From assembly GCA_003666485.1 (NCBI GenBank), contig CP032931.1, positions 2,232,001 to 2,296,000 on the forward strand: a stretch of 64,000 bases of DNA, read 5' to 3'. The position numbers and the translations under genes were made by a program. The stretch is from Levilactobacillus brevis. GTDB lineage: Bacteria; Bacillota; Bacilli; Lactobacillales; Lactobacillaceae. The notes below the pieces were generated by a model, which was not told the DNA's origin, made no database searches, and saw only the letters and a program-made list of their open reading frames with translations. Each line of letters begins with the position of its first letter. Position 1 is the first letter of the stretch. This document shows, one piece after another, positions 14,755 to 24,010 of the stretch.

Positions 14755-16866
14755 TTATCCGTTGGTGTTCTGAGCAGCTCCAGACTTCGTTGCCTTCGTC
14801 GGGTTCGTCAACGTTGAGGTCGATTGAACCGAACTCCAGTAAGCGGAGTAGATCTGTTTCGCCAGCTTCATGTTGTTGTCTTCGGCACTGGTGCCCAAGT
14901 TTGGCATCGCTAAGGCCACAACCACTTGTGGATCGTTAGACGGTGCATAAGAGGCCAGACTCAAGGTGACCGTTTCATTCCCCTTGTAGTAGGTTTGCGC
15001 GGTCCCGGTCTTGGCGGAGATTCCTGGCGAGATGGAAGCCAGTTCAGCCCCCGTCTTGTAGGTGTTGGTCCCGTGAACCACGTCGTAGAGCCCTTCAGTA
15101 ACCAATTTCTTTTCTGCCGCCGTCATATCGATGCGGTTCAAGATCTTTGGTGTGACCGTTGACTTCACGGCACCTAACGTTCCATCTGACTTGGTCCCAC
15201 GAATAGACTCAACCACGTGTGGCGCGATCCGCGTCCCGCCGTTGGCAATCGTGGACATGTATTGGGCAACCTGCAAGACCGTGTAGGCATCGTAGTTCCC
15301 AAAGGACAAGTCCAAGGCATTCCCAATGTGGGCCTTACTGCTGGACCCTTTCAACCCGGTACTTTCACCTGGTAAATCAATCCCGGTCTCGACTCCCAAC
15401 CCAAATTGGTTGAAGTAGCCCCGTTCCTTGGCGAAAATACTGGTGCCCATGGTCAAGGCGGCACCGGAAACGTAGTTGAACTTGGCTTCCTTCATGGCCA
15501 ACTGCATCATGTACGAGTTAGAAGAAACTTCCAACGCGGTCGAGGCATTGACGGCCATGTCGGCACCACCGTTGGCGTTAAACCAAGAAGCCTTCTTGAC
15601 CCCACCAACCGTGATAGGTTTATCAGTCAAGGTGTTGTTCGTTGGCGTAATCACGCCATCCATCAACGCCCCAGAGACCATGGCCCCTTTGACGACAGAC
15701 CCCATAACGATGTCACTGTTCATGGCACCTAAGGCGTTCGTGGTGATCTTACCCGTTGATGGGTTCCGGTCGACCCCGGCCATTCCAATGATGCCCCCAG
15801 TTTGTGGGTTCATCACGACAGCATAGGTCCCAGTCGAGACGCCACCCGCACCGGATTCGGCGGAGTGCACCAGGGACTGTAGCTTCTTTTGGAACGTGGA
15901 GTTGATGGTCAGCTGGAGGTTGTCCCCCTTAGAGCCACCGTACTTCTTGACTTCCTTGGTCACCGTAGTCCCAGAAACCTCGACCTGCTTTTCGGCCTTG
16001 GTTCCCCGGAGAACAGATTCGTATTCCTGTTCCAGGTAAGACTGACCGACACTGTCATTTCGTGAGTAACCCTGTGACAAGAGTTCATTGACCCTGTCGC
16101 TTGGTAGCCCAGTCTTTTCGGATGAGACCGTCCCAATAATCGACTTGATCGATGACCCGTTTGGATAGTTCCGTGACCAACTCGTCCCGACTTGAACCCC
16201 GGGCATTTCGGATAAATGCTCACCGATTTCAGCGATTTCCTTGCTGGAGACCCCAGAATCCTTGATATAGGTGGTCGATAACGAGTAGGCTCCGCTCATC
16301 TTGGCGAAAATTTCTGCCGCGTTCTGTTGCGTCTTGGTCAGCTTGAACGAGGAGTCATTTTCCAAATAAGACAGCGCCTTGTTGTAGAGCTGCGTCGTTG
16401 ACATACCCTTGGTCCCGGACAGTTTGCTTTCCACTGCTTTTAACCGATCCGTATCCGTCAAGTAGTAGTCGATCGACTGCCGCGGGGTCAGTGAACTGGT
16501 TGAGACAGTTAAGTATTTACCAAGCTTATTCGCGATATCATACATGCTGGAAGACAGCACACTGACGCCCTTGGTGTAGGTGATGGCTTGGTGCGCTTTG
16601 TTGCCGACCAGGACCTTACCGTTGGAATCGTAGACCATCCCCCGTTGCACGTTGGTGGTCTCAATCGTGGTATCAGTCGAATTGACCTCGGCTTTGAATT
16701 GCGACCCATAAATTACCTGCAAATACGCCAACTGACCAATCAGCGCCGCAAATAACAGGGCAACAATAATGAAAAGAAAATTCAACCGAAACGGAATCTG
16801 TGACTTAATGGGACCGCCACTGGACCGCTGATTTCGGTTGCTAACGCGATTATAAAAATTCTTCAC
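14755..16866 (-). CDS. Class B penicillin-binding protein (PBP2/PBP2b type transpeptidase)
   Basis: D,D-transpeptidase that cross-links peptidoglycan, anchored in the membrane with its catalytic domain outside. One membrane helix lies at about 28-52 (LNFLFIIVALLFAALIGQLA). A PBP dimer domain starts near 74 (QRGMVYDSNGKVLV), and the transpeptidase domain carries S390-VV-K393 (MGSVVKG), S448-S-N450 (EVSSNSYM) and K619-T-G621 (SAKTGTAQT). All active-site motifs are intact. There is no glycosyltransferase domain and no PASTA domain, so it fits the elongation (PBP2b) rather than the division (PBP2x) type; the exact role is inferred. GTG at 16866 follows AAGGAG at eight bases. 703 residues is normal. 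Confidence 0.95.
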   Translation of the reverse strand: MKNFYNRVSNRNQRSSGGPIKSQIPFRLNFLFIIVALLFAALIGQLAYLQVIYGSQFKAEVNSTDTTIETTNVQRGMVYDSNGKVLVGNKAHQAITYTKGVSVLSSSMYDIANKLGKYLTVSTSSLTPRQSIDYYLTDTDRLKAVESKLSGTKGMSTTQLYNKALSYLENDSSFKLTKTQQNAAEIFAKMSGAYSLSTTYIKDSGVSSKEIAEIGEHLSEMPGVQVGTSWSRNYPNGSSIKSIIGTVSSEKTGLPSDRVNELLSQGYSRNDSVGQSYLEQEYESVLRGTKAEKQVEVSGTTVTKEVKKYGGSKGDNLQLTINSTFQKKLQSLVHSAESGAGGVSTGTYAVVMNPQTGGIIGMAGVDRNPSTGKITTNALGAMNSDIVMGSVVKGAMVSGALMDGVITPTNNTLTDKPITVGGVKKASWFNANGGADMAVNASTALEVSSNSYMMQLAMKEAKFNYVSGAALTMGTSIFAKERGYFNQFGLGVETGIDLPGESTGLKGSSSKAHIGNALDLSFGNYDAYTVLQVAQYMSTIANGGTRIAPHVVESIRGTKSDGTLGAVKSTVTPKILNRIDMTAAEKKLVTEGLYDVVHGTNTYKTGAELASISPGISAKTGTAQTYYKGNETVTLSLASYAPSNDPQVVVALAMPNLGTSAEDNNMKLAKQIYSAYWSSVQSTSTLTNPTKATKSGAAQNTNG

Positions 16867-16889
16867 AATCTCTGCTCCTTGTTGTACAG

Positions 16890-17678
16890 CTACTATTTTA
16901 CCAAATTTCGTTGCCGGTCACTATCCCGCTTCCGAAATTTAAACAATCTATGCTATTCTAGAGACCGGAATAGAATGACGCTCACTTGGTATTCTAGCAT
17001 ACTGTGATTCGACTCCAAACGGCCTGCTCCCCATTTTACCAAAAATAAATAAAATATGGGGCTTTTCGCCTGAATTCCCGTCAGTTCCGCCAGTGAATTA
17101 CCGGGAAGCTGGATTTCACCAGGTACATTGTGGTTATTGTCCGCCTTACCGTTCGCTAGATATGAGTCGGAACGCTGTGGGCGGACGGGCCGAGCCAAAG
17201 CCCGGTATCGGCCCTCAGCTTAGAGCCGATAGACCACGTCTCCAAGCTGCCAGTTTTCTTAGCAGCAAAGAACACTACTAAGAAAACTCCCACGGCTGAA
17301 CTCATATCTAGCGAACTCTCGGCTACGGTAGTGAATGTCCCTAAAGTTTGCCCGTAGTTCAGTTGGCAATTCCTGTCAATATCTTGCCAGAACGGTCAGA
17401 CGTGTCACAAGCTCAGTTTAACTGGCGAAATTTACCAAATGAGCTGAATTCAGCGGCTCATCAGAGCTTGCGTGAGTTTCTCGACCGTGGTACGCGCAAC
17501 ACCTGTAAGGCGGACAGCATCAGCAAAGTTAGTTGAGTTCTGAATTATCTTTAAAAATATTTCATGGACCCACCGTCACGACCACAATATAGTATGATGG
17601 TAGGTGGCCGTTGAACATCGGCGCGGCCGCAAGTAATCAGACATTCCTAAAATCGCTTTAAACTTTGGAAAGATTGAG
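16890..17678. other. Divergent intergenic region holding repeat G and a solo repeat end
   Basis: No gene is seen. It separates the minus-strand PBP gene from the plus-strand YfhO gene and must hold both promoters. Repeat G occupies 17138-17333. About 170 bases further, GTAAGGCGGACAGC (17505-17518) mirrors the left end TTGTCCGCCTTAC (17137-17149), so the composite seems to have kept its right terminus but lost the right-hand hairpins. Confidence 0.6.
17138..17333 (+). repeat. Structured dispersed repeat, family 1, copy G
   Basis: Forward copy upstream of the YfhO gene, in its sense. The closing stem TTCGCTAGATATGAG (17152-17166) pairs perfectly with CTCATATCTAGCGAA (17301-17315). Second hairpin GGGCCGA...TCGGCCC, third CAGCTTAGAG...CTCCAAGCTG (one mismatch), fourth AGTTTTCTTAG...CTAAGAAAACT. 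Confidence 0.92.
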
Positions 17679-20321
17679 GTGGCTTCCTTGCAAAAAAAGA
17701 AACAGCGTTGGGCCCTCACCCGGCGACAGTTAACCTTATTTGGGGCATTTTTAACGCCCTTTCTACTCATGACGATCTACTTTATCTACCGGCAAATGGC
17801 GCCCTTTGGCACGAACAGCCTGTTGACGGTGGATCTGGGACAGCAGTACATTGACTTCTTCGCGTACCTGCGTCGGGCTATTTTACACGACCCCAGCAGC
17901 ATCGTCTATTCCTTTGCGAATGGCCTCGGCGGCGAAATGCTGGGGACCTGGGCCTACTACCTGTTGAGTCCGCTCAATTGGCTGTTACTGCTCTGCCCCG
18001 GCGCCAGCCTCACGACCGGTATCTTCTTACTGACCGTCATCAAGTACGGCTTAGCGGGCCTGGCCTTCGCGTGGTTGCTGGACAAGACAACTAGTCAAAC
18101 CGGACTCCAAGCCGTAACGTTTGCGACGGCCTACGCTTTGATGGGCTGGTCGATCGCCAATCAACTGAATATCATGTGGCTGGACGCGGCATACCTTCTA
18201 CCCCTGATTTTCTACGGCCTGTACCTACTGATGCACACGAGCAAGTGGCGGACCTACGTGGTCTGGTTGACACTAATGCTCATCGTCAACTACTACATGG
18301 CCTACATGATCTGCCTCTTCATGATCTTAGCCTTCATTTGGCTAGCCGTTGACCAATTCACCAACTGGCGTCATTTCTGGGGACAGACTGCCAAGTTCGC
18401 GGCGACCTCCGCTGTCAGTGGCCTATTAGCGGCCGGCGTGCTCCTGCCAACGTGGTGGTCCTTGGCGCAAAGCAAGGCCCAGTACACGGTCACCACATTT
18501 AAATGGAAATTCGAATTCTTCCCACCCAAGATGATTGCCAAATTTTTCATGGGCGCCTTCAACTTTGACCAAATGCCGGATGGGACCGCTAATCTGTTCA
18601 TCGGAGCTATCGCCCTCCTAGGGAGCCTGTTTTTCTTCAGCGACCACCGCATCCGCTTACGGAGCCGCATCACCGCGGGCCTCATTACCGGCTTCTTGGC
18701 TCTGTCCTTGTGCGTCCAACCGTTGGACCTTCTGTGGCACGCCGGCCAATTCCCCGTCTGGTACCCCTACCGGTTCTCCTTCGTCGTCAGCTTCTGGCTG
18801 ATCTGGTTGGCCGCGCAAACGCTGACCGAAGACTTTGAGCCCGGGTGGCTGGCCATCGCCGTCGTGACGGTCATCATTGCCGTGGGGGCCGCCTACGTGG
18901 CGCTCAACCTCAAATCATTTAAATTTTTACAACTCAATCTCGTCTTACTGGGCATCTTCTTCGTCGTCTTAGCGCTCGGCCTAACGACCCTACCCATCAA
19001 GCACCACTGGATCTACCCGCTGGCCTTTTTCGTAATTGGTGTCACGGAGATCTCCGCCAACGCCTTCGTCTCGTTAAATAACATTAGCTACGTCTCTCAG
19101 AGCGAGTACGGCAACTACACCAATGAGCTTCAGCGACTGGTCAACCGCGTGCAAAAGCGCGATGACGGCGCCTACCGGATCGGTAAGACCTTCTTGCGGA
19201 CCAAGGGCGATGCCTTTCAAACAGGATACGCCGGTGGCGGCGTCTTCTCCTCAGTTCTTCCCAAGGCTACCCCGGCATTTTACGGCCACATTGGGAGCCC
19301 GGATGGCGACGGCTTCGTTGAATACAGTAACGGGACGCTGGTTACCGATTCCTTATTGAATATGAAATACTACTTCCAGCAAAAACAATTATCTGGGGCG
19401 CTGAGTGGCACTAGCATGTTGCCCGCGTCCACGAACAAGGCCGACTTAGCCAGCTACCGTGCGATTGGCCAAGACCAGTGGGCCACCACCTACCAGAACC
19501 AATACGCTCTACCAATGGGCTACGCGGCTAGTTCTAAGATTCTCACGCTCAAGAACAAGACCGCCGATCCGGCCCAATATCAGGCCAACTGGTTAGCGGC
19601 ACTGACGGGCAAAACAACGAACCAGAAGCTTTACACGGCCAAGAACTTTGACCAGGTCACGTTCCAAAACATTGCGCAGCAGACCAAGATCACCGGGGCG
19701 GTCCTACAACGTAAGAACCTCCTGAAGCCCGCCAAGATCACGCTGACCTTCACGCCCACGACGAATGACGCTTACTACTTGACCTTTGGCTCAACGGTCA
19801 ATCCCGACAATGCCACCTTTATTTTAAATGGCAAGGCGCTCGACCAGTACAAGACCTACCGCAACACCATCATGGTCAGCGCGGCCGACCGCGCCAAGGG
19901 CAAGCAACAGAAGCTAATGATTCAGTTGAAGAAGGGCTCGTTGTGGCTAGAAAACTTCACCCTTTACCAGCTGAACACCGCCAAGTTCCAACAAGCCGTT
20001 GCGCAACTCAAGCAGCAGCCTTGGCACCTGACCAAGCACAGCAGTCGCTACTTCAGCGGTACCATCACGAGCCAACGCGCCAATCAGGTGCTCAACACCT
20101 CGATTCCGTATTCAACCGGGTGGCACGCCACCGTCAATGGCAAGGCCGTCAAGACCTACAAGACTGTGGGCATGTTCACAGCCCTCAAGTTGCCTAAGGG
20201 CCAGAGTACCGTGACCCTGGCTTACTGGCCACCCCTACTCAATGTTGGCCTGCTGATCAGCGGTCTGACACTCATCGGCTTGACCGGTGGCTGGTGGCTC
20301 GTTCATCGCCGCCGTTCCTAA
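17679..20321 (+). CDS. YfhO-family multi-spanning membrane protein
   Basis: An 880-residue membrane protein with about a dozen N-terminal helices (roughly residues 20-470). The family signature DLGQQYIDFFAYLRR lies in the first extracytoplasmic loop, and NQLNIMWLDAAYLLPLIFYGLY further on. A large extracytoplasmic domain follows (about 480-850: NISYVSQSEYGNYTNELQRLV, GYAGGGVFSS), then one last helix. YfhO-like proteins have a glycosyltransferase-type membrane fold and are tied to glycosylation of wall or lipoteichoic polymers; the substrate is unknown here. The start is GTG at 17679 or, better placed after GAGGTGG, TTG at 17688. It is a single gene with a strong terminator. Confidence 0.9.
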   Translation: MASLQKKKQRWALTRRQLTLFGAFLTPFLLMTIYFIYRQMAPFGTNSLLTVDLGQQYIDFFAYLRRAILHDPSSIVYSFANGLGGEMLGTWAYYLLSPLNWLLLLCPGASLTTGIFLLTVIKYGLAGLAFAWLLDKTTSQTGLQAVTFATAYALMGWSIANQLNIMWLDAAYLLPLIFYGLYLLMHTSKWRTYVVWLTLMLIVNYYMAYMICLFMILAFIWLAVDQFTNWRHFWGQTAKFAATSAVSGLLAAGVLLPTWWSLAQSKAQYTVTTFKWKFEFFPPKMIAKFFMGAFNFDQMPDGTANLFIGAIALLGSLFFFSDHRIRLRSRITAGLITGFLALSLCVQPLDLLWHAGQFPVWYPYRFSFVVSFWLIWLAAQTLTEDFEPGWLAIAVVTVIIAVGAAYVALNLKSFKFLQLNLVLLGIFFVVLALGLTTLPIKHHWIYPLAFFVIGVTEISANAFVSLNNISYVSQSEYGNYTNELQRLVNRVQKRDDGAYRIGKTFLRTKGDAFQTGYAGGGVFSSVLPKATPAFYGHIGSPDGDGFVEYSNGTLVTDSLLNMKYYFQQKQLSGALSGTSMLPASTNKADLASYRAIGQDQWATTYQNQYALPMGYAASSKILTLKNKTADPAQYQANWLAALTGKTTNQKLYTAKNFDQVTFQNIAQQTKITGAVLQRKNLLKPAKITLTFTPTTNDAYYLTFGSTVNPDNATFILNGKALDQYKTYRNTIMVSAADRAKGKQQKLMIQLKKGSLWLENFTLYQLNTAKFQQAVAQLKQQPWHLTKHSSRYFSGTITSQRANQVLNTSIPYSTGWHATVNGKAVKTYKTVGMFTALKLPKGQSTVTLAYWPPLLNVGLLISGLTLIGLTGGWWLVHRRRS

Positions 20322-20334
20322 CCGACATCCCTGA

Positions 20335-20374
20335 ACCACCGCAACCTCATCAGCTGAGGTTGCGGTGGTTTTTT
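20335..20374 (+). terminator. Strong terminator of the YfhO gene
   Basis: CCACCGCAACCTCA and TGAGGTTGCGGTGG form a 14-bp perfect stem around TCAGC, followed by six T. Confidence 0.95.
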
Positions 20375-20743
20375 ACTGTTCCCGCTGTTGGTCGCCTGCC
20401 ATTCGCTAAATATGGACTGGCATGCAAAAGTGGATGCGTTTCTCATTTCTGACTGGGCTGACGGCGTTGATGAATTCAGGTAGCCCTACGCATGAGCCTG
20501 AATGGCCGTGATCCTGGGGCGGGTCCTTGATGACCGCAATCGTAGCCGAGAGTTCGCCAAATATGGGTTCAGCCGTGGGAGTTTCCTTAGCGGCACAGTT
20601 CATGCCGATTAGGAAACTGGCGTCTTTGAGACGTGGTTCCCGGCTCAAAGGCGAGGCGTCGAGACCGACCTTTGGCTCGACCCGTCCGCCCACAGCGACA
20701 CGACCCATATTTGGCGAACGGTAGGCGGACAGCAACCACAACA
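20375..20743. other. Gene-free interval holding repeat H and a left-end stub
   Basis: No gene. The left end GCTGTTGGTCGCCTGCCATTCGCTAAATATGG (20384-20415, quoted here in two overlapping views: GCTGTTGGTCGCCTGCC and ATTCGCTAAATATGG) is a family-1 terminus cut off after its first arm. Repeat H, reverse, starts about 120 bases later. Together they look like a composite of about 350 bp that lost its left hairpins. Confidence 0.65.
20537..20733 (-). repeat. Structured dispersed repeat, family 1, copy H
   Basis: Reverse copy lying 3' of the HesB-like gene, in its sense. The closing stem is perfect over 16 bp: TTCGCCAAATATGGGT (20553-20568) and ACCCATATTTGGCGAA (20703-20718). The inner ATGGGT/ACCCAT differs from ATGAG/CTCAT elsewhere and still pairs. 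Sense hairpins: GTCGAG...CTCGAC, CCTTTGAG...CTCAAAGACG, and AGTTTCCTAATCGGC...GCCGCTAAGGAAACT. Confidence 0.92.
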
Positions 20744-20744
20744 G

Positions 20745-20776
20745 AAAAAAACCACCAGCCCAAAAGGGTCAGTGGT
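20745..20776 (-). terminator. Terminator of the HesB-like gene
   Basis: Minus strand: CCACTGACCC, loop TTTT, GGGCTGGTGG, then a run of T. One mismatch in the stem. Confidence 0.85.
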
Positions 20777-20788
20777 TGGCGGTAAACG

Positions 20789-21097
20789 TTATTTATCCAG
20801 TTCACCGTTGTCGTCATAAATATAAACAGGGCCATCAGTCTTGGCATCGTAATCAATCGTTAGGTCGTAGCCCACGAAGAACCATTGGTCGCCCTCTGTG
20901 ATGTAGTACGTCACGTCATCTTTCTTTTCCGCTACGATGGGGTGACGGGGATGGTCGTCTGGCGTCATGCCCAATGAGAATCCTTCATGCACAGGCGTCT
21001 TGCCGTAAACCTTGCCAAAGAAACGGACACCGTGACCAGCCATACCCATGCCTTCACGGAACCATTTACTTGCTGCATCAGTAACATTAATTTTCAT
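20789..21097 (-). CDS. HesB/IscA-like protein without cysteines
   Basis: A 102-residue protein of the HesB/YneR-like fold (MKINVTDAASKWFREGMGM, VRFFGKVYGKTPVHEGFSLGM, YDLTIDYDA). True A-type carriers bind Fe-S clusters through three Cys; this sequence has no Cys at all, so it cannot act as a classical scaffold. Such Cys-free members are common in lactobacilli and their role is unknown. ATG at 21097 follows GAGGAG. It stands alone, with its own terminator before repeat H. Confidence 0.85.
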   Translation of the reverse strand: MKINVTDAASKWFREGMGMAGHGVRFFGKVYGKTPVHEGFSLGMTPDDHPRHPIVAEKKDDVTYYITEGDQWFFVGYDLTIDYDAKTDGPVYIYDDNGELDK

Positions 21098-21242
21098 TTG
21101 TAAGACTCCTCTTTGACAGTCTGTGAATCCGTTTTCATAACCATTTATACCACGCCAAGTAGGGTCTTGGCAAGTATCATTTCACTAACTACATGATACA
21201 CAATTAAATTGTCAGCCGCAATTCAATTGCTCAAAAGTAAGT

Positions 21243-21275
21243 AAAAGGGCGCCCTGACCGCAGTCAGTGCACCCT
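21243..21275 (-). terminator. Terminator of greA
   Basis: Minus strand: GGGTGCACTGAC, loop TGCG, GTCAGGGCGCCC, then TTTT. A weaker hairpin, CGTTAAC...GTTAACG (21281-21302), lies between it and the greA stop. Confidence 0.85.
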
Positions 21276-21317
21276 CGCTTCGTTAACATTTCACCGTTAA
21301 CGGGTTCATATTTTTTC

Positions 21318-21794
21318 TTAGTCGACCGCTAAAATCTTGACGGTCATGTCGCCACCTGGTGTATCAAAAGTAACCTCTTCACCATTGCGATGACCTAACA
21401 GGCCCTTGGCAATTGGTGAATCGTTGGAAATCTTCCCAGACATTGGGTCAGCTTCTGCGGCCCCCACGATCGTGTATTCTTCGGGTTCTTCGTCTGGCAA
21501 TTCCTTGAACGTGACCTTCTTACCCACGGTGATCTCATCCTTGTCAGAGCCATCGTTGTCGATGATCTGTGCGTATTGCAGCATCCGTTCAACGGTGCTG
21601 ATCCGCGTTTCTAACATACTTTGTTCATCCTTGGCTGATTCGTATTCCGAGTTTTCAGAAAGGTCCCCGTAAGAACGGGCAATCTTGATCCGGTCGATAA
21701 CCTTAGGCCGTTGAACCATCTTTAAATCTTCCAGTTCGGCTTCGAGCTTCTCCTTACCTTCTTCAGTCATTGGATACATTTTGTCTTGTGCCAC
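21318..21794 (-). CDS. greA: Transcription elongation factor GreA
   Basis: Rescues backtracked RNA polymerase by stimulating transcript cleavage. The N-terminal coiled coil has the tip residues D-E in [16 protein letters not shown], and the C-terminal FKBP-like domain reads [35 protein letters not shown] (parts of the GreA signature). GTG at 21794 gives 158 residues with GGGG eight bases before it. A GTG at 21803 is directly abutted to that site, too close to use. An inverted repeat lies just upstream (21825-21840). A hairpin-plus-T site separates it from udk. Confidence 0.96.
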   Translation of the reverse strand: MAQDKMYPMTEEGKEKLEAELEDLKMVQRPKVIDRIKIARSYGDLSENSEYESAKDEQSMLETRISTVERMLQYAQIIDNDGSDKDEITVGKKVTFKELPDEEPEEYTIVGAAEADPMSGKISNDSPIAKGLLGHRNGEEVTFDTPGGDMTVKILAVD

Positions 21795-21824
21795 ATTGGC
21801 CACCCCTTTAGCGTATTTTTATGA

Positions 21825-21840
21825 TTGTGGAATGCCACAA
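21825..21840. promoter_or_regulatory. Inverted repeat upstream of greA
   Basis: TTGTGGAATGCCACAA is a perfect 6-bp dyad with a 4-base centre, 30 bases before the greA start. It may be an operator or a leader hairpin; no regulator is suggested by the sequence. Confidence 0.35.
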
Positions 21841-21858
21841 CTTAAATTTAATTTGATA

Positions 21859-21887
21859 GAAAAGGCTAGCCGTTTACCAGCTAACCT
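21859..21887 (-). terminator. Hairpin and T run between udk and greA
   Basis: Minus strand: GGTTAGC, nine-base loop, GCTAGCC, TTTTC. It could be a partial terminator setting the greA level. Confidence 0.65.
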
Positions 21888-21895
21888 GTCCTATT

Positions 21896-22579
21896 CTATA
21901 TGGTTGTATCTGGATTGTCAAAAACTTGGTCATTGCCACTAGCTTCGAGAATCGCCCGAATCTTGGTTACCAGGAGGTCAATGGCGACTTGGTTCTCGCC
22001 ACCTTCTGGTACGATCAGGTCAGCGTAACGCTTCGTTGGTTCAACGAATTGGTGGTAGGTCGGCTTGACCGTGGCCAAATACTGTTGGATCACGGATTCT
22101 AACGACCGGCCCCGTTCGTTCATATCCCGCTGGATACGGCGAATGATGCGGATATCATCATCCGTATCAACGAAGACCTTGATATCCATCAAGTCCCGCA
22201 ACCGTTCATCATCCAAAATTAAGATACCTTCCAAAATGATGACGTCCCGTGGTTCCTGGTGAATCGTTTCCTTGCTTCGCGTGGACAACGTGTAGTCGTA
22301 GACGGGTTTTTCAATCGGTTCGTATTTCAACAACTGCTTCAGTTGTGAAATCAACAAGTCGGTGTCAAAGGCCAGTGGGTGGTCGTAGTTCACGGCAGCC
22401 CGTTCCTCCATCGTCATGTCGTCTTGGTTATTGTAATACGAATCTTGTTGCAAGATCATGATTGAGTGGCCAATCAATTGATTAAAGATTGCCCGACTAA
22501 CGGTCGTTTTCCCGCTACCGGAACCCCCGGTAACCCCAATGATAATCGGTCGCTTTTTGTTTGCCAACACTGTCGCCAT
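21896..22579 (-). CDS. udk: Uridine kinase
   Basis: Phosphorylates uridine and cytidine for pyrimidine salvage. The P-loop [12 protein letters not shown] is at residues 15-26, followed by [41 protein letters not shown] and [20 protein letters not shown]: a complete Udk signature in 227 residues. ATG at 22579 is directly next to AAAGG; a GTG at 22570 is better spaced and would shorten the N-terminus by three residues. It follows mltG by three bases, an mltG-udk-greA order seen in relatives. Confidence 0.96.
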   Translation of the reverse strand: MATVLANKKRPIIIGVTGGSGSGKTTVSRAIFNQLIGHSIMILQQDSYYNNQDDMTMEERAAVNYDHPLAFDTDLLISQLKQLLKYEPIEKPVYDYTLSTRSKETIHQEPRDVIILEGILILDDERLRDLMDIKVFVDTDDDIRIIRRIQRDMNERGRSLESVIQQYLATVKPTYHQFVEPTKRYADLIVPEGGENQVAIDLLVTKIRAILEASGNDQVFDNPDTTI

Positions 22580-22582
22580 CCT

Positions 22583-23716
22583 TTATTTATTATCGCTAGC
22601 TAATGAACTGGTTTTTTCTTGATGCTGTTCGTAAGTCTGTGAGAAGTAGACCTTCCCTGTCTTGGTGTTCGCAATGAAGTAGTAGTACCCCTTGCTGCGG
22701 TCCTTCGGGTGGAGAACCGAATGGATCGAAGAGGTGCTAGGATTGGCAAACGGTCCTGGACCATATCCGGTGTGGATATACAGGTTATACGGCGACTTGA
22801 CCTTCAGATCTTTGTAGGTCAGCGTCGACTTGGTAGTCTTTAAGGCATATTGCACGGCAATATCGGATTGTAAGGCCATCCCCGCCTTGATGCGGTTCAA
22901 GAAGACGCCAGCAATCTTATCCCGGTCGCTTTGCGTCACACCTTCCCGCTCAACCAAGGAAGCCAGCGTCAGCGTCTCTTGGACCGTCAACTTTTGCTTC
23001 TTGATGGTGGCGTAACTGCCCTGCAAGTTCTGATCCATTTTAGCCACCATTTCGGTGATTAATTGTTTCAGGGTCATCTTCTTGCCGGCTTGATACGTCG
23101 CGGGGGCTAAATACCCTTCCAACCGGTACCGTACGTTTTTAGCTTGTTTGGCGGAACGCAACAACTTCGGATACTTGGCGGCCAATTGATTGAAGAAGGC
23201 CTTATCCGTAATCAAGTTCATGAATTCCTTTTTAGTGAAGTCCGTTTGGATCGGGATTTCCGCAGCCAATTGGTCGATGGTTTCCCCTTCACGCACTAAC
23301 ACCTTGCCCGCTGTACTCTGGATGGGTTCTGCCGAGCCACCCTTTTGTAGTTGCCGGGCAATTTGTTTCAACGTCATGGACGGCTTCAACTGGTAATAAC
23401 CGGCCTGGAAGTTTGTGAACTTATTTGATTTAACGTAGTAGTTAAACACCATGCCGCTCTTAACCACTTTTTTGTCCTGGAGAATTTCCCCAATCTTATT
23501 GGAGGTCGCCCCCATCGGAACGTGAACCTGAACCACGTCGTCATCGCTAGAATCTAGCGGCTGCAGCGCCGTTTGAAAATAGTGATAGCCGAAAAAGCCA
23601 ATAATCACGGCTAAGACCACCAGCAAGCTGACCACACCAATCATGATGCGGCGGCCAAACGACCGTTTCTTCCCCGACTCTTGCCGCGACGGGGTAGGAT
23701 TTGTGCCATTATCCAA
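22583..23716 (-). CDS. mltG: Endolytic murein transglycosylase MltG (YceG-like)
   Basis: Cuts nascent glycan strands at the membrane. A basic cytoplasmic N-terminus (RQESGKKRSFGRR) leads to one membrane helix (about 24-46: IMIGVVSLLVVLAVIIGFFGYHYF). A LysM-like segment follows, then the YceG domain with the catalytic Glu in LASLVEREGVTQSDRDKIAGVFLNRI and the typical YNLYIHTGYGPGPFANPS. The length of 377 is usual. The start is TTG at 23716 with GGAGG seven bases before it. First gene of mltG-udk-greA. Confidence 0.96.
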   Translation of the reverse strand: MDNGTNPTPSRQESGKKRSFGRRIMIGVVSLLVVLAVIIGFFGYHYFQTALQPLDSSDDDVVQVHVPMGATSNKIGEILQDKKVVKSGMVFNYYVKSNKFTNFQAGYYQLKPSMTLKQIARQLQKGGSAEPIQSTAGKVLVREGETIDQLAAEIPIQTDFTKKEFMNLITDKAFFNQLAAKYPKLLRSAKQAKNVRYRLEGYLAPATYQAGKKMTLKQLITEMVAKMDQNLQGSYATIKKQKLTVQETLTLASLVEREGVTQSDRDKIAGVFLNRIKAGMALQSDIAVQYALKTTKSTLTYKDLKVKSPYNLYIHTGYGPGPFANPSTSSIHSVLHPKDRSKGYYYFIANTKTGKVYFSQTYEQHQEKTSSLASDNK

Positions 23717-23815
23717 CTTATTTCCTCCGTTCTAATGCCATAGTCTTCTCTATTATACAGAAATTCCCGGCGAGCGGAAACCTGAAATGGGGATTTGGGA
23801 AAAATGTAATAAATA

Positions 23816-23986
23816 GAGTGTGGCGAAGGGCGCTTAGCTGGCGAGCATTAACGTCGCTAAGTGAATAACCCCGGGCTTGGGTTGTTCACTTAGCGGGGTT
23901 AAGCGCAACCAGCTGCCCGGTAGCCACACGTTTCCAAGGCCGCATGTTTCCGGACATACCGATTGAAAACTACCGGAACGCCCTAA
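23816..23986 (+). repeat. Structured repeat, family 2, full copy with downstream unit
   Basis: Nested dyads: GTGTGGC (23819) with GCCACAC (23923); CTTAGCTGG with CCAGCTG; CGCTAAGTGAA...AACCC with GGGTTGTTCACTTAGCG. The shared blocks TTAGCTGGCGAGCATTAA and TTAAGCGCAACCAGCTGCC also occur in the copy at 38269-38377. A downstream part ends ACCGGAACGCCCTAA. The last 121 bases (23866-23986) recur at 24137-24257. Strand is arbitrary. Confidence 0.8.
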
Positions 23987-24010
23987 GCCAATGCCAAGTG
24001 ACCCAACTAT

